This document shows positions 18,739 to 29,614 of a DNA stretch of 64,000 bases, in pieces. The stretch is from Phenylobacterium deserti. Its GTDB lineage: Bacteria; Pseudomonadota; Alphaproteobacteria; Caulobacterales; Caulobacteraceae. Below the pieces are notes generated by a model. That model was not told where the DNA came from. It was given only the letters and a program-made list of their open reading frames with translations, and searched no databases. The stretch covers positions 62,001 through 126,000 of the forward strand of contig CAMCXF010000004.1 of NCBI GenBank assembly GCA_945883235.1, written 5' to 3'. The first letter of the stretch is position 1. Each line of letters opens with the position of its first letter. The position numbers and the translations under genes were made by a program.

Positions 18739-18759
18739 CGCAGACTGGATCGTCCGGCG

Positions 18760-20118
18760 ATGAGTGAAGATATCAAATCCCCACCCCGTGAGGGCAGCCT
18801 CGACGCGCCGTTCCGGCGGCCGATCCTTTGGCAGGATCCCGACTACTATGACCTTGCCAAGGTCGAGGCCGAGCTCCAGCGGCAGTTTGACGTCTGTCAC
18901 ACCTGCCGGCGCTGCTTCAATCTGTGCGACAGCTTCCCCCGGATGTTCGACGCCATCGATGAGGGGCCGACCGGCGAGGTCGACGGGATCGGGCCCAAGG
19001 ACCACGCCCACGTCGCCGAGGCCTGCACGCTGTGCGACATGTGCTTCCTGACCAAGTGCCCCTATGTGCCGCCGCACCCCTTCGACATCGACATCCCACA
19101 TCTGATCCTGCGGTATCGCGCGGCAAAGCGACGGATCGGCGAGAAGGAGTTCGTCCGCGAGCAACTGGGCAAAACCGACCGCAACGGCAAGTTGGCCAAG
19201 CCGGTCGCTGGCCTGGCCAACTGGGCCAGCGCGCGCAAGAATACCCCGCTGCGCGGCCTGCTGGACGCCATTGCCGGCATCGACGCCGAGGTCGAGCTTC
19301 CGAAATATCATTCGAAGACTGCCTCGGATCGGCTGAAGTCGCCGTTAGCCCCCAACCCGGACGGCCCGGCATTTGGCCAGCGCAAGGTCGCGCTCTATGC
19401 CACCTGTTTCGTGGACTACAACGAACCCGACACGGCGGTGGCCGCCGCAAAAGTGCTGGCGCTGCAAGGTGTCGAGGTGAAGCTTGTCTATCCGGAGTGC
19501 TGCGGCATGCCGCAACTGGAGGCCGGCGATCTGGCCGATGTGGCCGGCAAGGCGCGCCGCGTGGCCGCCGCCTTCGCAACCTACCTCGACGACGGCTATG
19601 ACGTGGTGGCGCTGACCGCGTCCTGCGGGCTGATGATGAAGTTCGAGTGGCCGTTGATGCTGCCCGAGGACGCCACCGTGGCGCGGCTGTCAGCGGCGAC
19701 CCGCGACATCAGCCAGTATGTGGTGGAGCTGTCCAAGACCTTTGGCCTGACCCCTGGACTGCAACCGATCCCGGGCGGTCTGACGGTTCACCATGCTTGC
19801 CATGCGCGAGCCCAGAACATGGGGGCCAAGTCGGCGGAGATGCTGCGGCTGATCCCGGACACAAAGATCGACGTGGTGGAGCGCTGTTCCGGCCACGGCG
19901 GCACCTTCGGTGTGCTGAAGGACACCGCTGATGTCGCCCGCAAGGTGGGCCGCACCGCCGCCAAACAGGTCACGGCAAAGGGCAATGAGACCCTGTGCTC
20001 GGACTGCCCGCTGGCGTGCAAACACCTGGGCCAACTTATGGCGTCGGAGACGGCTGCCGTCGCGCCGGCTCAGGCGCACCCGATCGAGATTTTCGCCCGC
20101 GCCTATGGAGTTGCCTGA
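18760..20118 (+). CDS. GlpC/heterodisulfide-reductase-related Fe-S protein
   Basis: A 452-residue protein with two N-terminal [4Fe-4S] sites: CHTCRRCFNLC near residue 50, and CTLCDMCFLTKCPYVPP. They are followed by two CCG-type domains (CCGMPQLEAGD and CSGHGGTFGVLKD) and a closing CSDCPLACKHLG. This is the layout of anaerobic glycerol-3-phosphate dehydrogenase subunit C, but no glpA/glpB is near. I start it at ATG 18760, where MSEDIKSPPRE begins. Between rubrerythrin and DUF3501, it most likely carries electrons to the peroxide-reducing di-iron protein; that role is inferred from conserved context, not shown. Confidence 0.85.
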   Translation: MSEDIKSPPREGSLDAPFRRPILWQDPDYYDLAKVEAELQRQFDVCHTCRRCFNLCDSFPRMFDAIDEGPTGEVDGIGPKDHAHVAEACTLCDMCFLTKCPYVPPHPFDIDIPHLILRYRAAKRRIGEKEFVREQLGKTDRNGKLAKPVAGLANWASARKNTPLRGLLDAIAGIDAEVELPKYHSKTASDRLKSPLAPNPDGPAFGQRKVALYATCFVDYNEPDTAVAAAKVLALQGVEVKLVYPECCGMPQLEAGDLADVAGKARRVAAAFATYLDDGYDVVALTASCGLMMKFEWPLMLPEDATVARLSAATRDISQYVVELSKTFGLTPGLQPIPGGLTVHHACHARAQNMGAKSAEMLRLIPDTKIDVVERCSGHGGTFGVLKDTADVARKVGRTAAKQVTAKGNETLCSDCPLACKHLGQLMASETAAVAPAQAHPIEIFARAYGVA

Positions 20119-20119
20119 C

Positions 20120-20713
20120 ATGCCACTTGCCCAGCACCGGATCACGCCTGCCGACCTGTTGCCTGACGCGGAGTTCGCCCAGGTTCGCAAGACCCGCCGC
20201 GCCGAGTTGCAACCTGCCAAACGCCTGCGCCGGATTGCACTGGGTCCCTGGTGCACCTTCTATTTCGAGAGCTACGAGACCATGCTGTTCCAGGTGCAGG
20301 AAATGCTGCTGGTGGAAAAGGGCGGGGCCGCCCAGGTTCCGGACGAACTGGCCGCCTACAATCCCCTGGTCCCCAATGGCGCGGAACTGGTGGCGACGGT
20401 GATGTTCGAGATCGACGATCCGGTTCGGCGCGAGACCGCGCTCGGCCAACTGGGCGGTGCCGAGGATTGCTTCTTCCTGCAGGTAGGCGACACCAAGGTC
20501 ATGGGTGTTCCCGAAGGCGACATCGAGCGCACCCGTGAAGATGGCAAGACGTCTGCCGTGCATTTCCTGCGCTTTCCCCTGATCGCCGAGCACATCGCTG
20601 TGTTCCGCGATCCGGCGACCGCGATCCTGGTCGGCTGCGCCCACGAACGCTACGGCCACCTGGCGGCCCTGTCTCCCGCAAGTCGTGCAGAACTGGCGCG
20701 GGATTTCGCGTAA
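20120..20713 (+). CDS. DUF3501 family protein
   Basis: A 197-residue soluble protein starting MPLAQHRITPADLLPDAEFAQVRKTRR, one base after the stop of the Fe-S gene. The conserved core is LGPWCTFYFESYETMLFQVQEMLLVEK, followed by NPLVPNGAELVATVMFEIDD. The family has no established function, but its gene almost always follows a rubrerythrin and a GlpC-like gene. A job as partner or chaperone of that redox unit is likely. Translational coupling to the upstream gene is expected from the spacing. Confidence 0.88.
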   Translation: MPLAQHRITPADLLPDAEFAQVRKTRRAELQPAKRLRRIALGPWCTFYFESYETMLFQVQEMLLVEKGGAAQVPDELAAYNPLVPNGAELVATVMFEIDDPVRRETALGQLGGAEDCFFLQVGDTKVMGVPEGDIERTREDGKTSAVHFLRFPLIAEHIAVFRDPATAILVGCAHERYGHLAALSPASRAELARDFA

Positions 20714-20747
20714 ACTCAGGCCTCCTCTCCCCGAAAGGCTCTCCGCC

Positions 20748-21356
20748 ATGCGCCACTCAACCCTGATCCTCGGCCTCTCCGCCGCCCTTTATCTTGCCCC
20801 AGCCGCTCAGGCCCAGACGACCAGGGCACCTGCCGAGGTGAAGGCCGGTGCCTACAAGCTCGACGCCAGCCACAGCAAGGTGACCTGGGCGGTCACCCAC
20901 TTCGGGTTTTCCAGCTATGTGGGCCAGTTCCCGGATGTGAACGGGACCCTGAAGCTTGACCCCAAAGATCTGGGTGTCGTTGACCTGCAGGTGACCATCG
21001 ACACCACCAAGATTGGCACGCTGAACGCCACCCTGGACAAGAACCTCAAGGCCCCCGGCTTCCTCGATACGGTGAAGTTCCCGACGGCATCGTTCAAGGC
21101 CACCAAGGTCACCCGGACCGGCGACACGACAGCGGACATTCTGGGCAACCTGACTCTGAAGGATGTAACCAAGCCGGTGACATTGAAGGCGGTCTTCAAC
21201 CAGGCCGGCCCCAACCCGCTGGACAAGGTCTATTCGCTGGGCTTTGCCGCGACGACCACGATCAAGCGGTCTGACTTCGGCGTGTCAGCCTATGTCCCGG
21301 CGATCGGGGACAACGTGACCCTGACCATCGACGTCGAGTTCAAGGCGGTTCCGTAG
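20748..21356 (+). CDS. YceI family periplasmic lipocalin-like protein
   Basis: A 202-residue exported protein. The signal peptide (MRHSTLILGLSAALYLAPAAQAQ) ends with AQA. The mature part shows the YceI pattern: YKLDASHSKVTWAVTHFGFSSYVGQF, then GTLKLDPKD and the final KRSDFGVSAYVPAIGDNVTLTIDVEFKA. YceI proteins form a long lipocalin-like barrel that binds isoprenoid or other long-chain lipids. The start at 20748 with GAAAGGC upstream is preferred because it gives the signal peptide directly. It follows the DUF3501 gene by 34 bases and is probably in the same unit. Confidence 0.92.
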   Translation: MRHSTLILGLSAALYLAPAAQAQTTRAPAEVKAGAYKLDASHSKVTWAVTHFGFSSYVGQFPDVNGTLKLDPKDLGVVDLQVTIDTTKIGTLNATLDKNLKAPGFLDTVKFPTASFKATKVTRTGDTTADILGNLTLKDVTKPVTLKAVFNQAGPNPLDKVYSLGFAATTTIKRSDFGVSAYVPAIGDNVTLTIDVEFKAVP

Positions 21357-21378
21357 GGGGCGAGGGGCCCTGGCTTCT

Positions 21379-21558
21379 ACCTCCCCCGCGAAGCGGCGGG
21401 AGGGGGACCGCCCGCCAAAGAGCGGGGGGTGGAGGGGGCGAACCTCAAGCTCGACGAATCGACCGGAAGCCCTTGCTCAGCGATTGGGGCTTGCCCCCTC
21501 CACCACGCCCTCTGCGGGGCGCGGTCCCCCTCCCGCCATCGCAAGCGATGGGGGAGGT
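21379..21558. repeat. Dispersed GC-rich inverted repeat element, copy 1
   Basis: 180 bases bounded by ACCTCCCC and GGGGAGGT. The left arm (21379-21440) has GGGAGGGGGACC, a small hairpin, then GGTGGAGGGGGC. The right arm (21491-21558) is close to its reverse complement, with GCCCCCTCCACC, a hairpin, then GGTCCCCCTCCC. About 50 bases of unrelated sequence separate the arms. It sits between the convergent yceI and fadB-like genes, where folding would end transcription from both sides. Confidence 0.9.
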
Positions 21559-21565
21559 AAGGAAC

Positions 21566-23650
<2,085 letters not shown>

Positions 23651-23828
23651 GGGATTTCCTCGAAGGGGCTGGCGGGCCGCACGTTGAAAGGCTTGGCGAC
23701 CTCGAAATTCAAACGCTTGTTATAGGCCCCGCCGAGCCCCTCCAAGTCAAATGTGCAGCACGGCTTTGCACGCCCGCCTGATGGGCTATGAAGGCGCCTC
23801 AGCGACAAGAAACAACGAGGACAACGCC

Positions 23829-24608
23829 ATGGGTTCAAATCTGTTTTCACTGGACGGCAAGGTGGCGCTGGTCACCGGCGGGTCGCGCGGCATCGGCAAG
23901 ATGATCGCCAAGGGCTACCTCGAGGCCGGGGCGGCCAAGGTCTATATCTCGTCGCGCAAGGCACCGGCCTGCATCGAAACCGCCGAGGAGCTGGGGCCTC
24001 AATGCATCGCCCTGCCGCAGGACGTCTCGACGCTGGACGGCATCAAGGCGCTGACGGCGGCCTATCTGGCCAAGGAGGACAAGCTCGACATCCTGCTCAA
24101 CAACGCCGGCGCGGCCTGGGGTGCGGATTTCGATGAATTCCCCGAGAGCGGCTGGGACAAGGTCGTGGACCTGAACCTGAAGTCGCCGTTCTTCCTGACC
24201 CAGGCCCTGCACGGCGCCCTGAAGGCGGCCGGCACCCATGCCCGTCCGTCCAAGGTGATCAACATCGCCTCCATCGACGGCATCCGGCTGAACCCGCAGG
24301 AGACCTATTCCTATCACGCCTCCAAGGCCGGCCTGATCTACCTGACGCGGCGGATGGCGGCGCGGCTGATCCTGGACAACATCGTGGTCAGCGCCATTGC
24401 ACCTGGAGCCTTTGCGTCAGAAATGAACAAGGTGGCCCGCGACCAGGGCGACGAGATCGCCAAGCGCATTCCAGGCCGCCGGATCGGCACGGACGAGGAC
24501 ATGCAGGGTGTCGCCATCTACCTGGCCAGCCGGGCCGGCGACTACGTTGTGGGCGAGACCATCGCGGTGGACGGCGGGGTGGCGCTGGCCAGCTTCGGGG
24601 GGCTGTAG
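23829..24608 (+). CDS. SDR family oxidoreductase (RhlG/FabG-like)
   Basis: A 259-residue short-chain dehydrogenase/reductase. The NAD(P)-binding motif is TGGSRGIG (16-23), with NNAG at 91-94. The catalytic triad is Ser148 (INIASIDG), Tyr162 and Lys166 (YHASK). An Arg-rich strand end (YISSRKA) suggests NADP. The start at 23829 is preferred over an in-frame ATG 78 bases upstream, because the upstream extension has no family match and GAGG lies at 23818. Similar to 3-ketoacyl reductases that supply hydroxyacyl chains; it is divergent to the beta-oxidation gene, which fits acyl metabolism. The substrate is not proven. Confidence 0.88.
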   Translation: MGSNLFSLDGKVALVTGGSRGIGKMIAKGYLEAGAAKVYISSRKAPACIETAEELGPQCIALPQDVSTLDGIKALTAAYLAKEDKLDILLNNAGAAWGADFDEFPESGWDKVVDLNLKSPFFLTQALHGALKAAGTHARPSKVINIASIDGIRLNPQETYSYHASKAGLIYLTRRMAARLILDNIVVSAIAPGAFASEMNKVARDQGDEIAKRIPGRRIGTDEDMQGVAIYLASRAGDYVVGETIAVDGGVALASFGGL

Positions 24609-25000
24609 GCGGTCGGGGCTGTCACCTCACCCCAACGGCGTCTTCCTCGATTTGTAAGGTGACGCCGGACGCGTTTGTCACAAGTAGCTGTAAAACGGCT
24701 GTACAGTTTGGCGCGCCGAGGGGACATCGTCTCGCTCGCTCCAGAGTTGCCGTTTTGGCAGAGCGAAACCTTCAGGGGTAGGATTATCAATTGAGTATGG
24801 TGTCGCCGGATATTCCTGACCGGGATTTGAGGCGGGATCGGCGGCTCAGGGATCGTCGGCCGTGAGGCGGATGGTGGGGGTGGGTGAAACCGCCTCAGAG
24901 CCTGATCTCACCCTCTCCACCAGGCTCTTTGCGGCGATGACGCATCGTTTTGCCGTGTTCTGCGCTATCTAGGGCGCAGCGACGCAAGAGCCTCTCGAAC
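24609..25000. other. Intergenic region with promoter-like signals before the ydbH operon
   Basis: About 390 bases without a convincing gene. The minus-strand frame at 24542-24790 has no family features. A patch at 24685-24706 holds GCTGTAAAACGGCTGTACAG, with two GCTGTA units and a CTGTACAG palindrome. TTGGCA at 24755-24760 and TAGGAT at 24779-24784 (18-base spacer) could be a promoter. Near the gene, GCGCTATCTAGGGCGC at 24963-24978 is a small inverted repeat that could include a -10 element. None of these is certain. Confidence 0.35.
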
Positions 25001-27979
25001 TTGACCGAAACCAAGCCCCGCCCGTTTCGCATCCTGCGATGGATCGCAGCGCTGATCTGCGTCGGTCTGGTGCTGGTCGCCGGTACGGCGTGGCTGAATC
25101 GGCGGGCGCTGGCGCGGGATGCGTTGACGGATTGGCTGGAGGCGCGGGGCCTGGCCTCGGACGCCGAGGTCGAGGCGCTGGGGCCGACCACGTTTGTGGC
25201 ACAACTGCGAGTCGGCGATCCGCGCCATCCGGACTTTTCGACGGAGCGGGCCGAGGTGCGGTTTCGCCCGACCCTGGGTGGGGTGAAGGTGGTCTCGGTG
25301 ACGCTGCACAAGCCGGTGCTGCGGGTTTCGTACCAGAAGGGTCGGCTGGGGTTTGGTCGGCTGGATCCGCTGGTCCAGGAAATATTGCGCCAGCCGCCCA
25401 GTGAGACCCTGCCGAAGTTTGTGGTGGAGGACGGCGTGCTGGTGCTGGCCACCGACTATGGGCCGGTTCGACTGACCGGCGATGTGCTGTTCGATGACAA
25501 CCGGTTGAAGACCCTGAACGCCACAGCGGGGGCGACACGGCTGAAAGGGCCGGGGTTTGACGTCAGTGCGCGGACGGTTGCCCTGGGCGTCGTGACGATG
25601 GGCGCGGGGGTTGACCTGACCCTTTCGGCGGACGTGGCCCTGGCCATGCTTGGTGAAAACTCGGCGCGTGAAAGTCGGCTCAGCCTTAAGGCCCGCCTGC
25701 CCTATCCTGACCTGAAGAAGGCCAGGCTGGATGGCCCGGTGACGGCGCGGGCACAGACCACCAGCCAGCGCCTCGCACGACCGGGGCAAAGTCTGGACGG
25801 CGGCGTCGTGACGGCCGAATTCGCCGGCAAGGTCATGGGCGGCCAGAGCGATCTGGCTGTGCTGGGCCAGATGAAGACCGCGCTGACGGCAACGTCAGGT
25901 CAGTCCGGCGAGGCTGTCGCCAAGGCTGTTCAGCTTGCGGCCAAGGCGCCGGACCTGACGTGGACGCGCAAGGGCGGCGACCGGGCATCGGCCACTCTGG
26001 ACCTGACGGGCGGTGTCGAGACCGTGTCGGCGGGCGACCTGCAGCTGTCGACCGTTACCGTCCGTGGCGCAGGCCCCGTGGCGCTGAGCGCCTCGGGCGC
26101 AAGCGCCAACCTGACCGGGAGCGCCGATCTGCGCGGCGGGTGGCGCGGCGGCGCGGCGGCGACGGCGCTGGACACGGCGCAGATGGTCGCCATCAAGCGC
26201 GCCGTACGCGGATTTCGTGTCACGGCGCCTGGCTTTACGTTGGCCTATGACAAGGGCTTGAGCGTCGGCCTGACGAAGCCGGCTGTGTTGATCCCGGATC
26301 GCGGCGGTGCCGTTCGACTGACGGCTAGCTCGAAACAGCCCTTGTTCGGCCCCAAAGGCGGGGCGTTCCGCATCCAGACCGAAGGCGGCGGCGGCCTGCC
26401 GGTGGTGGATGCCGACGTGACGCGCCTGGCGTTCGCCGACGGGGTGACGACGACCAGTGGTCGGATGCGGGCGAATGTTTCAGCCGGGCCGGTCGAAAGC
26501 GGCGATATCGATGTGTCGGGCCGACTGGTGGTGAAGTCGGGCGGGGTCAGCTTTCTGGCGGACCGGTGTGTGTCGCTGAAGGCGCGGCAACTGGAGTTCG
26601 GGGCCAATGACATTGAGGCCCCGTCTGCCCGCCTCTGCGCAGCCGGTGGCCCGTTGTTCGCGGCCAAAGGCGGGGACTGGCGGCTGGCCGGTCGCCTGGA
26701 GGCGGTGACCGCGCGTGTGCCGTTTGCGCTGGCGCAGATTGACGCGGGCGTGGCCACGCTCACGGCCACGTCGCGGCGGGGTCGCCTCAACGTCAACACG
26801 CGCGTGGGGTCTGCGCGCCTGCGTGACCTGAGCCCCGAGGCCCGGTTCAACCCGATCATGTTGAGCGGTGACATCGCGTTCGCGAACTACCTCTGGAAGG
26901 CCAATCTGGCGGCACGGGTGCCGGGCGGACCCGCCATCGGGCAGGTCGAGGTGACCCACGACATGGGACTTGGCTTCGGTCTGGCGGTGATCGACACCGA
27001 CATGCTGCGGTTTGCGGCTGATGGGCTGCAACCGCTGCAGCTGTCACCGCTGGCGGCCGCAGTGGGTTCACCGGTGGAGGGAACGACGCGCTTCCAGGGC
27101 CGGTTCGAATGGGCCCGGCAGGGGGCAAGCAGCAGCGGTTCACTGAGCATCCCGGGCCTGGATTTCCAGAGCGCCGCCGGTGCGGTCGAGGGCCTGAAGG
27201 GCAGTATCGTCTTCAGCAGTCTGGCTCCGCTTGTCGCCGCGCCGGGGCAGGAGCTGGAGATCACCCGCGTCGGATCCGTCCTGACGTTCACCGACCTCCG
27301 CGCCCGGTTCGGGTTAGCGGACAATCTGCTGAAGATTGCCGGTGGTGAAGCCCTGGTCGGTGGCGGCAAGGTACGCGTGGAGAGCCTGGAATATCCGCTG
27401 ACGCCTGATGCACCGGTCAAGGGCGTACTGATCTTTGAGGGCGTGCAACTGCACGATCTGGTCGAGGCCTCCCCCTTCGGTGACAAGATGGAGCTGGACG
27501 CGAAGGTCAGCGGCCGGATGGCGTTCGAGACCCGGGACGGGCGGGTGCGGATCCTCGGCGGTGACCTGAAAGCAGACCAGGCCGGGCGGATATCCATCGA
27601 TCGGGTAGCGCTCACCGGCGTACAGGCCGACGGCGCGGTGCCGGCGGTCGCCAGCGCCAACGACACCTTCACCGACTTTGCCTATCAAGCGATGGAGAAC
27701 CTGGCGTTCGACAAGCTGGACGCCACGCTGGCCAGTCGCGAGGACGGGCGGCTGGGCGTGCTGTTCCACATCGTCGGTCGCCATGACCCGCCGCAGAAAC
27801 AACGGATCCGTTTGAGCATTATGGACATTCTGCAGAAGCGCTTCATCGGCCGGAAATTACCCCTGCCGTCAGGAACCGGCGTAAACCTGACGCTGGATAC
27901 GACCCTGAACCTGGACGATCTGCTGGCCGACTATGCCGAATACCGGAAGCTGCACAGTTCAGCTCCCGTTCAGCCCTAG
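25001..27979 (+). CDS. ydbH: YdbH family AsmA-like intermembrane lipid transport protein
   Basis: A protein of about 992 residues with an N-terminal membrane anchor (ILRWIAALICVGLVLVAGTAWL) and a very long beta-rich repeat body facing the periplasm. The C-terminal YdbH signature is DILQKRFIGRKLPLPSGTGVNLTLDTTLNLDDLL. The next two genes encode YnbE and YdbL, as in E. coli, which makes the assignment firm. In E. coli, YdbH acts with YnbE as a bridge that moves phospholipids between the inner and outer membranes, redundantly with TamB and YhdP. The start is uncertain: TTG at 25001 (LTETKPRPF) is placed well before the anchor; the frame is open from TTG 24950. Confidence 0.88.
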   Translation: MTETKPRPFRILRWIAALICVGLVLVAGTAWLNRRALARDALTDWLEARGLASDAEVEALGPTTFVAQLRVGDPRHPDFSTERAEVRFRPTLGGVKVVSVTLHKPVLRVSYQKGRLGFGRLDPLVQEILRQPPSETLPKFVVEDGVLVLATDYGPVRLTGDVLFDDNRLKTLNATAGATRLKGPGFDVSARTVALGVVTMGAGVDLTLSADVALAMLGENSARESRLSLKARLPYPDLKKARLDGPVTARAQTTSQRLARPGQSLDGGVVTAEFAGKVMGGQSDLAVLGQMKTALTATSGQSGEAVAKAVQLAAKAPDLTWTRKGGDRASATLDLTGGVETVSAGDLQLSTVTVRGAGPVALSASGASANLTGSADLRGGWRGGAAATALDTAQMVAIKRAVRGFRVTAPGFTLAYDKGLSVGLTKPAVLIPDRGGAVRLTASSKQPLFGPKGGAFRIQTEGGGGLPVVDADVTRLAFADGVTTTSGRMRANVSAGPVESGDIDVSGRLVVKSGGVSFLADRCVSLKARQLEFGANDIEAPSARLCAAGGPLFAAKGGDWRLAGRLEAVTARVPFALAQIDAGVATLTATSRRGRLNVNTRVGSARLRDLSPEARFNPIMLSGDIAFANYLWKANLAARVPGGPAIGQVEVTHDMGLGFGLAVIDTDMLRFAADGLQPLQLSPLAAAVGSPVEGTTRFQGRFEWARQGASSSGSLSIPGLDFQSAAGAVEGLKGSIVFSSLAPLVAAPGQELEITRVGSVLTFTDLRARFGLADNLLKIAGGEALVGGGKVRVESLEYPLTPDAPVKGVLIFEGVQLHDLVEASPFGDKMELDAKVSGRMAFETRDGRVRILGGDLKADQAGRISIDRVALTGVQADGAVPAVASANDTFTDFAYQAMENLAFDKLDATLASREDGRLGVLFHIVGRHDPPQKQRIRLSIMDILQKRFIGRKLPLPSGTGVNLTLDTTLNLDDLLADYAEYRKLHSSAPVQP

Positions 27980-28032
27980 TGTTTCACTCTGGAGACCATG
28001 ATGAGAAACGCGCCCACCAAGGGGACACCCAC

Positions 28033-28212
28033 ATGAGAGCACAGCTGATTGCGCTGGCCGGTCTGACGCTCGTCGGACTTGCGGCGTGTACGCCCACGAT
28101 ACGTGTGGAGGTCGCTCCGATCACGATTTACGCCAAGCTGGACGCCAATGTCCGGCTGCAGCTGGACGAGGACGTCAAGGCCTTGATCAGCAAAAACCCG
28201 AACCTGTTCTAA
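28033..28212 (+). CDS. ynbE: YnbE family outer-membrane lipoprotein
   Basis: A 59-residue lipoprotein. The signal ends in the lipobox LAAC, with Cys at about 19, followed by TPTIRVEVAPITIYAKLDANVRLQLDEDVKAL, the conserved YnbE segment. In E. coli, YnbE forms beta-strand stacks that extend YdbH to the outer membrane. The start at 28033 is chosen for its signal peptide; the in-frame ATG 54 bases upstream would add a hydrophilic tail. It lies between ydbH and ydbL in the conserved order. Confidence 0.9.
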   Translation: MRAQLIALAGLTLVGLAACTPTIRVEVAPITIYAKLDANVRLQLDEDVKALISKNPNLF

Positions 28213-28219
28213 GGGGGAC

Positions 28220-28585
28220 ATGACCATGCAGGGACGTGACTTCTTCAACGTCGGTGCCGCCGTGATGGCCGCGCTGGCTGTAACTCCGGCCGCCGCGGTC
28301 GCCATGGACACCAAGGCCGTCGTCGATGCCGCCAAGACCGCGGGCATCGTCGGCGAGCAGGCCGACGGCTTTCTGGGCTGGGTGAAGCCCTCTTCGGATC
28401 CGGCGCTGAAGGGCGCGGTTCAGGAGATCAATGAGGGCCGGGCCGCACTCTACCGCCAGGCCGCCGCCAAGAACGGCGTCTCGGTCGAGGCGGCCGGCTC
28501 GTCGGCTTACACCACCGTGGTCCAGGCCCGGATCAAACCGGGTGAACACTACAAGCCCGCCAATGGCGGCTGGATGATGAAATAG
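28220..28585 (+). CDS. ydbL: YdbL family (DUF1318) periplasmic protein
   Basis: A 121-residue protein with a signal peptide (VGAAVMAALAVTPAAAVA) and the DUF1318 core GIVGEQADGFLGWVKPSS, then NEGRAALYRQAAAKNGVSVEAAGS. In E. coli, YdbL is a periplasmic helper that limits or shapes YnbE assembly on YdbH. It begins 7 bases after the ynbE stop, so the three genes form one operon. The C-terminus KPGEHYKPANGGWMMK is typical. A hairpin follows at 28591-28620. Confidence 0.92.
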   Translation: MTMQGRDFFNVGAAVMAALAVTPAAAVAMDTKAVVDAAKTAGIVGEQADGFLGWVKPSSDPALKGAVQEINEGRAALYRQAAAKNGVSVEAAGSSAYTTVVQARIKPGEHYKPANGGWMMK

Positions 28586-28590
28586 GGCAA

Positions 28591-28620
28591 TCCCCGGCCG
28601 GCTTCGCTGCCGGTCGGGAA
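28591..28620. terminator. Hairpin between convergent ydbL and SOUL genes
   Basis: CCGGCCGGC and GCCGGTCGG with a 6-base loop (TTCGCT) form a strong stem in the 47-base gap between the two stops. No long T-tract is present on either strand, so it is only a likely bidirectional terminator. Confidence 0.5.
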
Positions 28621-28632
28621 TCCCTGCGACGT

Positions 28633-29271
28633 CTATCGCGTTGATATGGGCAGGGCGACCTCGTTGCGACGCATGGGTGGCAGGGTCCAGGGCGGGTCAT
28701 AGAACCAGGTCACCGGCGCGCCCGTGACCGTCCAGCCGAGGGCCGCAACCTTGCCCTTCAGCTCTTCCGTCTTGCCCGCGACTGTGGCGCGACCCGCCAG
28801 CCCCGAGAACCGGAGCACCGCGAAACGCTGCGCCGGCAGTTCAGTGATTCGAACCCGTGAACTGTTGGGCTTCGGCAGCGTCTCGCGGGTGTACCTGGCC
28901 GGCATGAAAAACTGCACCCGCCACTCACCCTCCTTGCCGGCGGACTGGGCCACAGGCGCGGTCATGGCGATCGTTTCCGGACGCACGGCTGCCTGCGCCA
29001 CAGGCGAGGTCATGGCGATGCTGGCCCGTCCCTGGTTGGCGCCAAAGATGTAGTCCGCGATGATTCGGAAGCCCTGGTTCCGGGCGGAGACTTCGTCGCC
29101 GCGCACCGTGGTTTCGGCCACCAGCCGGGGACTGTACTGCCGCAGTTCAACGCCACCTGACCGTTCCACCACGGCATACGGCGGCTGTTCAGTGGCGGCG
29201 CGGGCTAAACCGGACGGGAGTACCGCAGCCAAGGCTCCGACGCCAATTGCGCCAAGTCTGGTGAAATCCAT
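28633..29271 (-). CDS. SOUL family haem-binding protein, exported
   Basis: A 212-residue SOUL/HBP-type protein. It begins with a signal peptide (MDFTRLGAIGVGALAAVLPSGLARAA). The SOUL core reads PYAVVERSGGVELRQYSPRLVAETTV, then FRIIADYIFGANQGRASIAMTSPVAQ and IAMTAPVAQS, and ends YDPPWTLPPMRRNEVAL. The start at 29271 has GGAGAG upstream and yields the signal directly. Bacterial members are poorly studied; haem or tetrapyrrole binding is known for eukaryotic relatives. It is convergent with the ydb operon and not obviously part of it. Confidence 0.87.
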   Translation of the reverse strand: MDFTRLGAIGVGALAAVLPSGLARAATEQPPYAVVERSGGVELRQYSPRLVAETTVRGDEVSARNQGFRIIADYIFGANQGRASIAMTSPVAQAAVRPETIAMTAPVAQSAGKEGEWRVQFFMPARYTRETLPKPNSSRVRITELPAQRFAVLRFSGLAGRATVAGKTEELKGKVAALGWTVTGAPVTWFYDPPWTLPPMRRNEVALPISTR

Positions 29272-29410
29272 CGTCTCTCCGATTTGGGGATAGACCCTGA
29301 CCGGGCCATATGTGACGCAACGCCATGATGATAGCACATGTTCCTCACCGCAAAACGTCGTCGGCGCAGGGTCGCGCTACACCTGCGCCCGGGGGCAGAG
29401 CCGCAAAACC

Positions 29411-29611
29411 ATGAGCCAGGTCGATAAGGCCGCTATGGCCACAGCCCTGGCGCTGATGGGTCAATACGGCGAGGACGCGGAAGTCATCGCCATGCTGCGC
29501 GCCGCCGAATACGCCGCCCTGGGTGACGTCGACGGGCTGGCCCAGTGGGACCAGATCCTCGCCTGCCTCGCCAGCCTCTCGGACGGCGTCATGCCCGATC
29601 AACTGAACTGA
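29411..29611 (+). CDS. Hypothetical small protein, 66 residues
   Basis: A short helical protein beginning MSQVDKAAMATALALMGQYGEDAEVIAMLRAAEYAALGDVDGLAQWDQIL. The regular Ala/Leu/Glu spacing suggests two or three amphipathic helices, and third-base GC preference is like that of its neighbours. No signal peptide and no motif I recognise. It ends 3 bases before the stop of the convergent malate synthase gene. The ribosome site is weak and the start could be further upstream. It may be a real conserved alphaproteobacterial protein, but I cannot name it. Confidence 0.55.
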   Translation: MSQVDKAAMATALALMGQYGEDAEVIAMLRAAEYAALGDVDGLAQWDQILACLASLSDGVMPDQLN

Positions 29612-29614
29612 CGA

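Noticed and set aside
24542-24790. 82-codon minus-strand frame after the SDR gene
   Set aside because: No recognisable start, mixed composition and overlap with the SDR coding end; the region looks regulatory.
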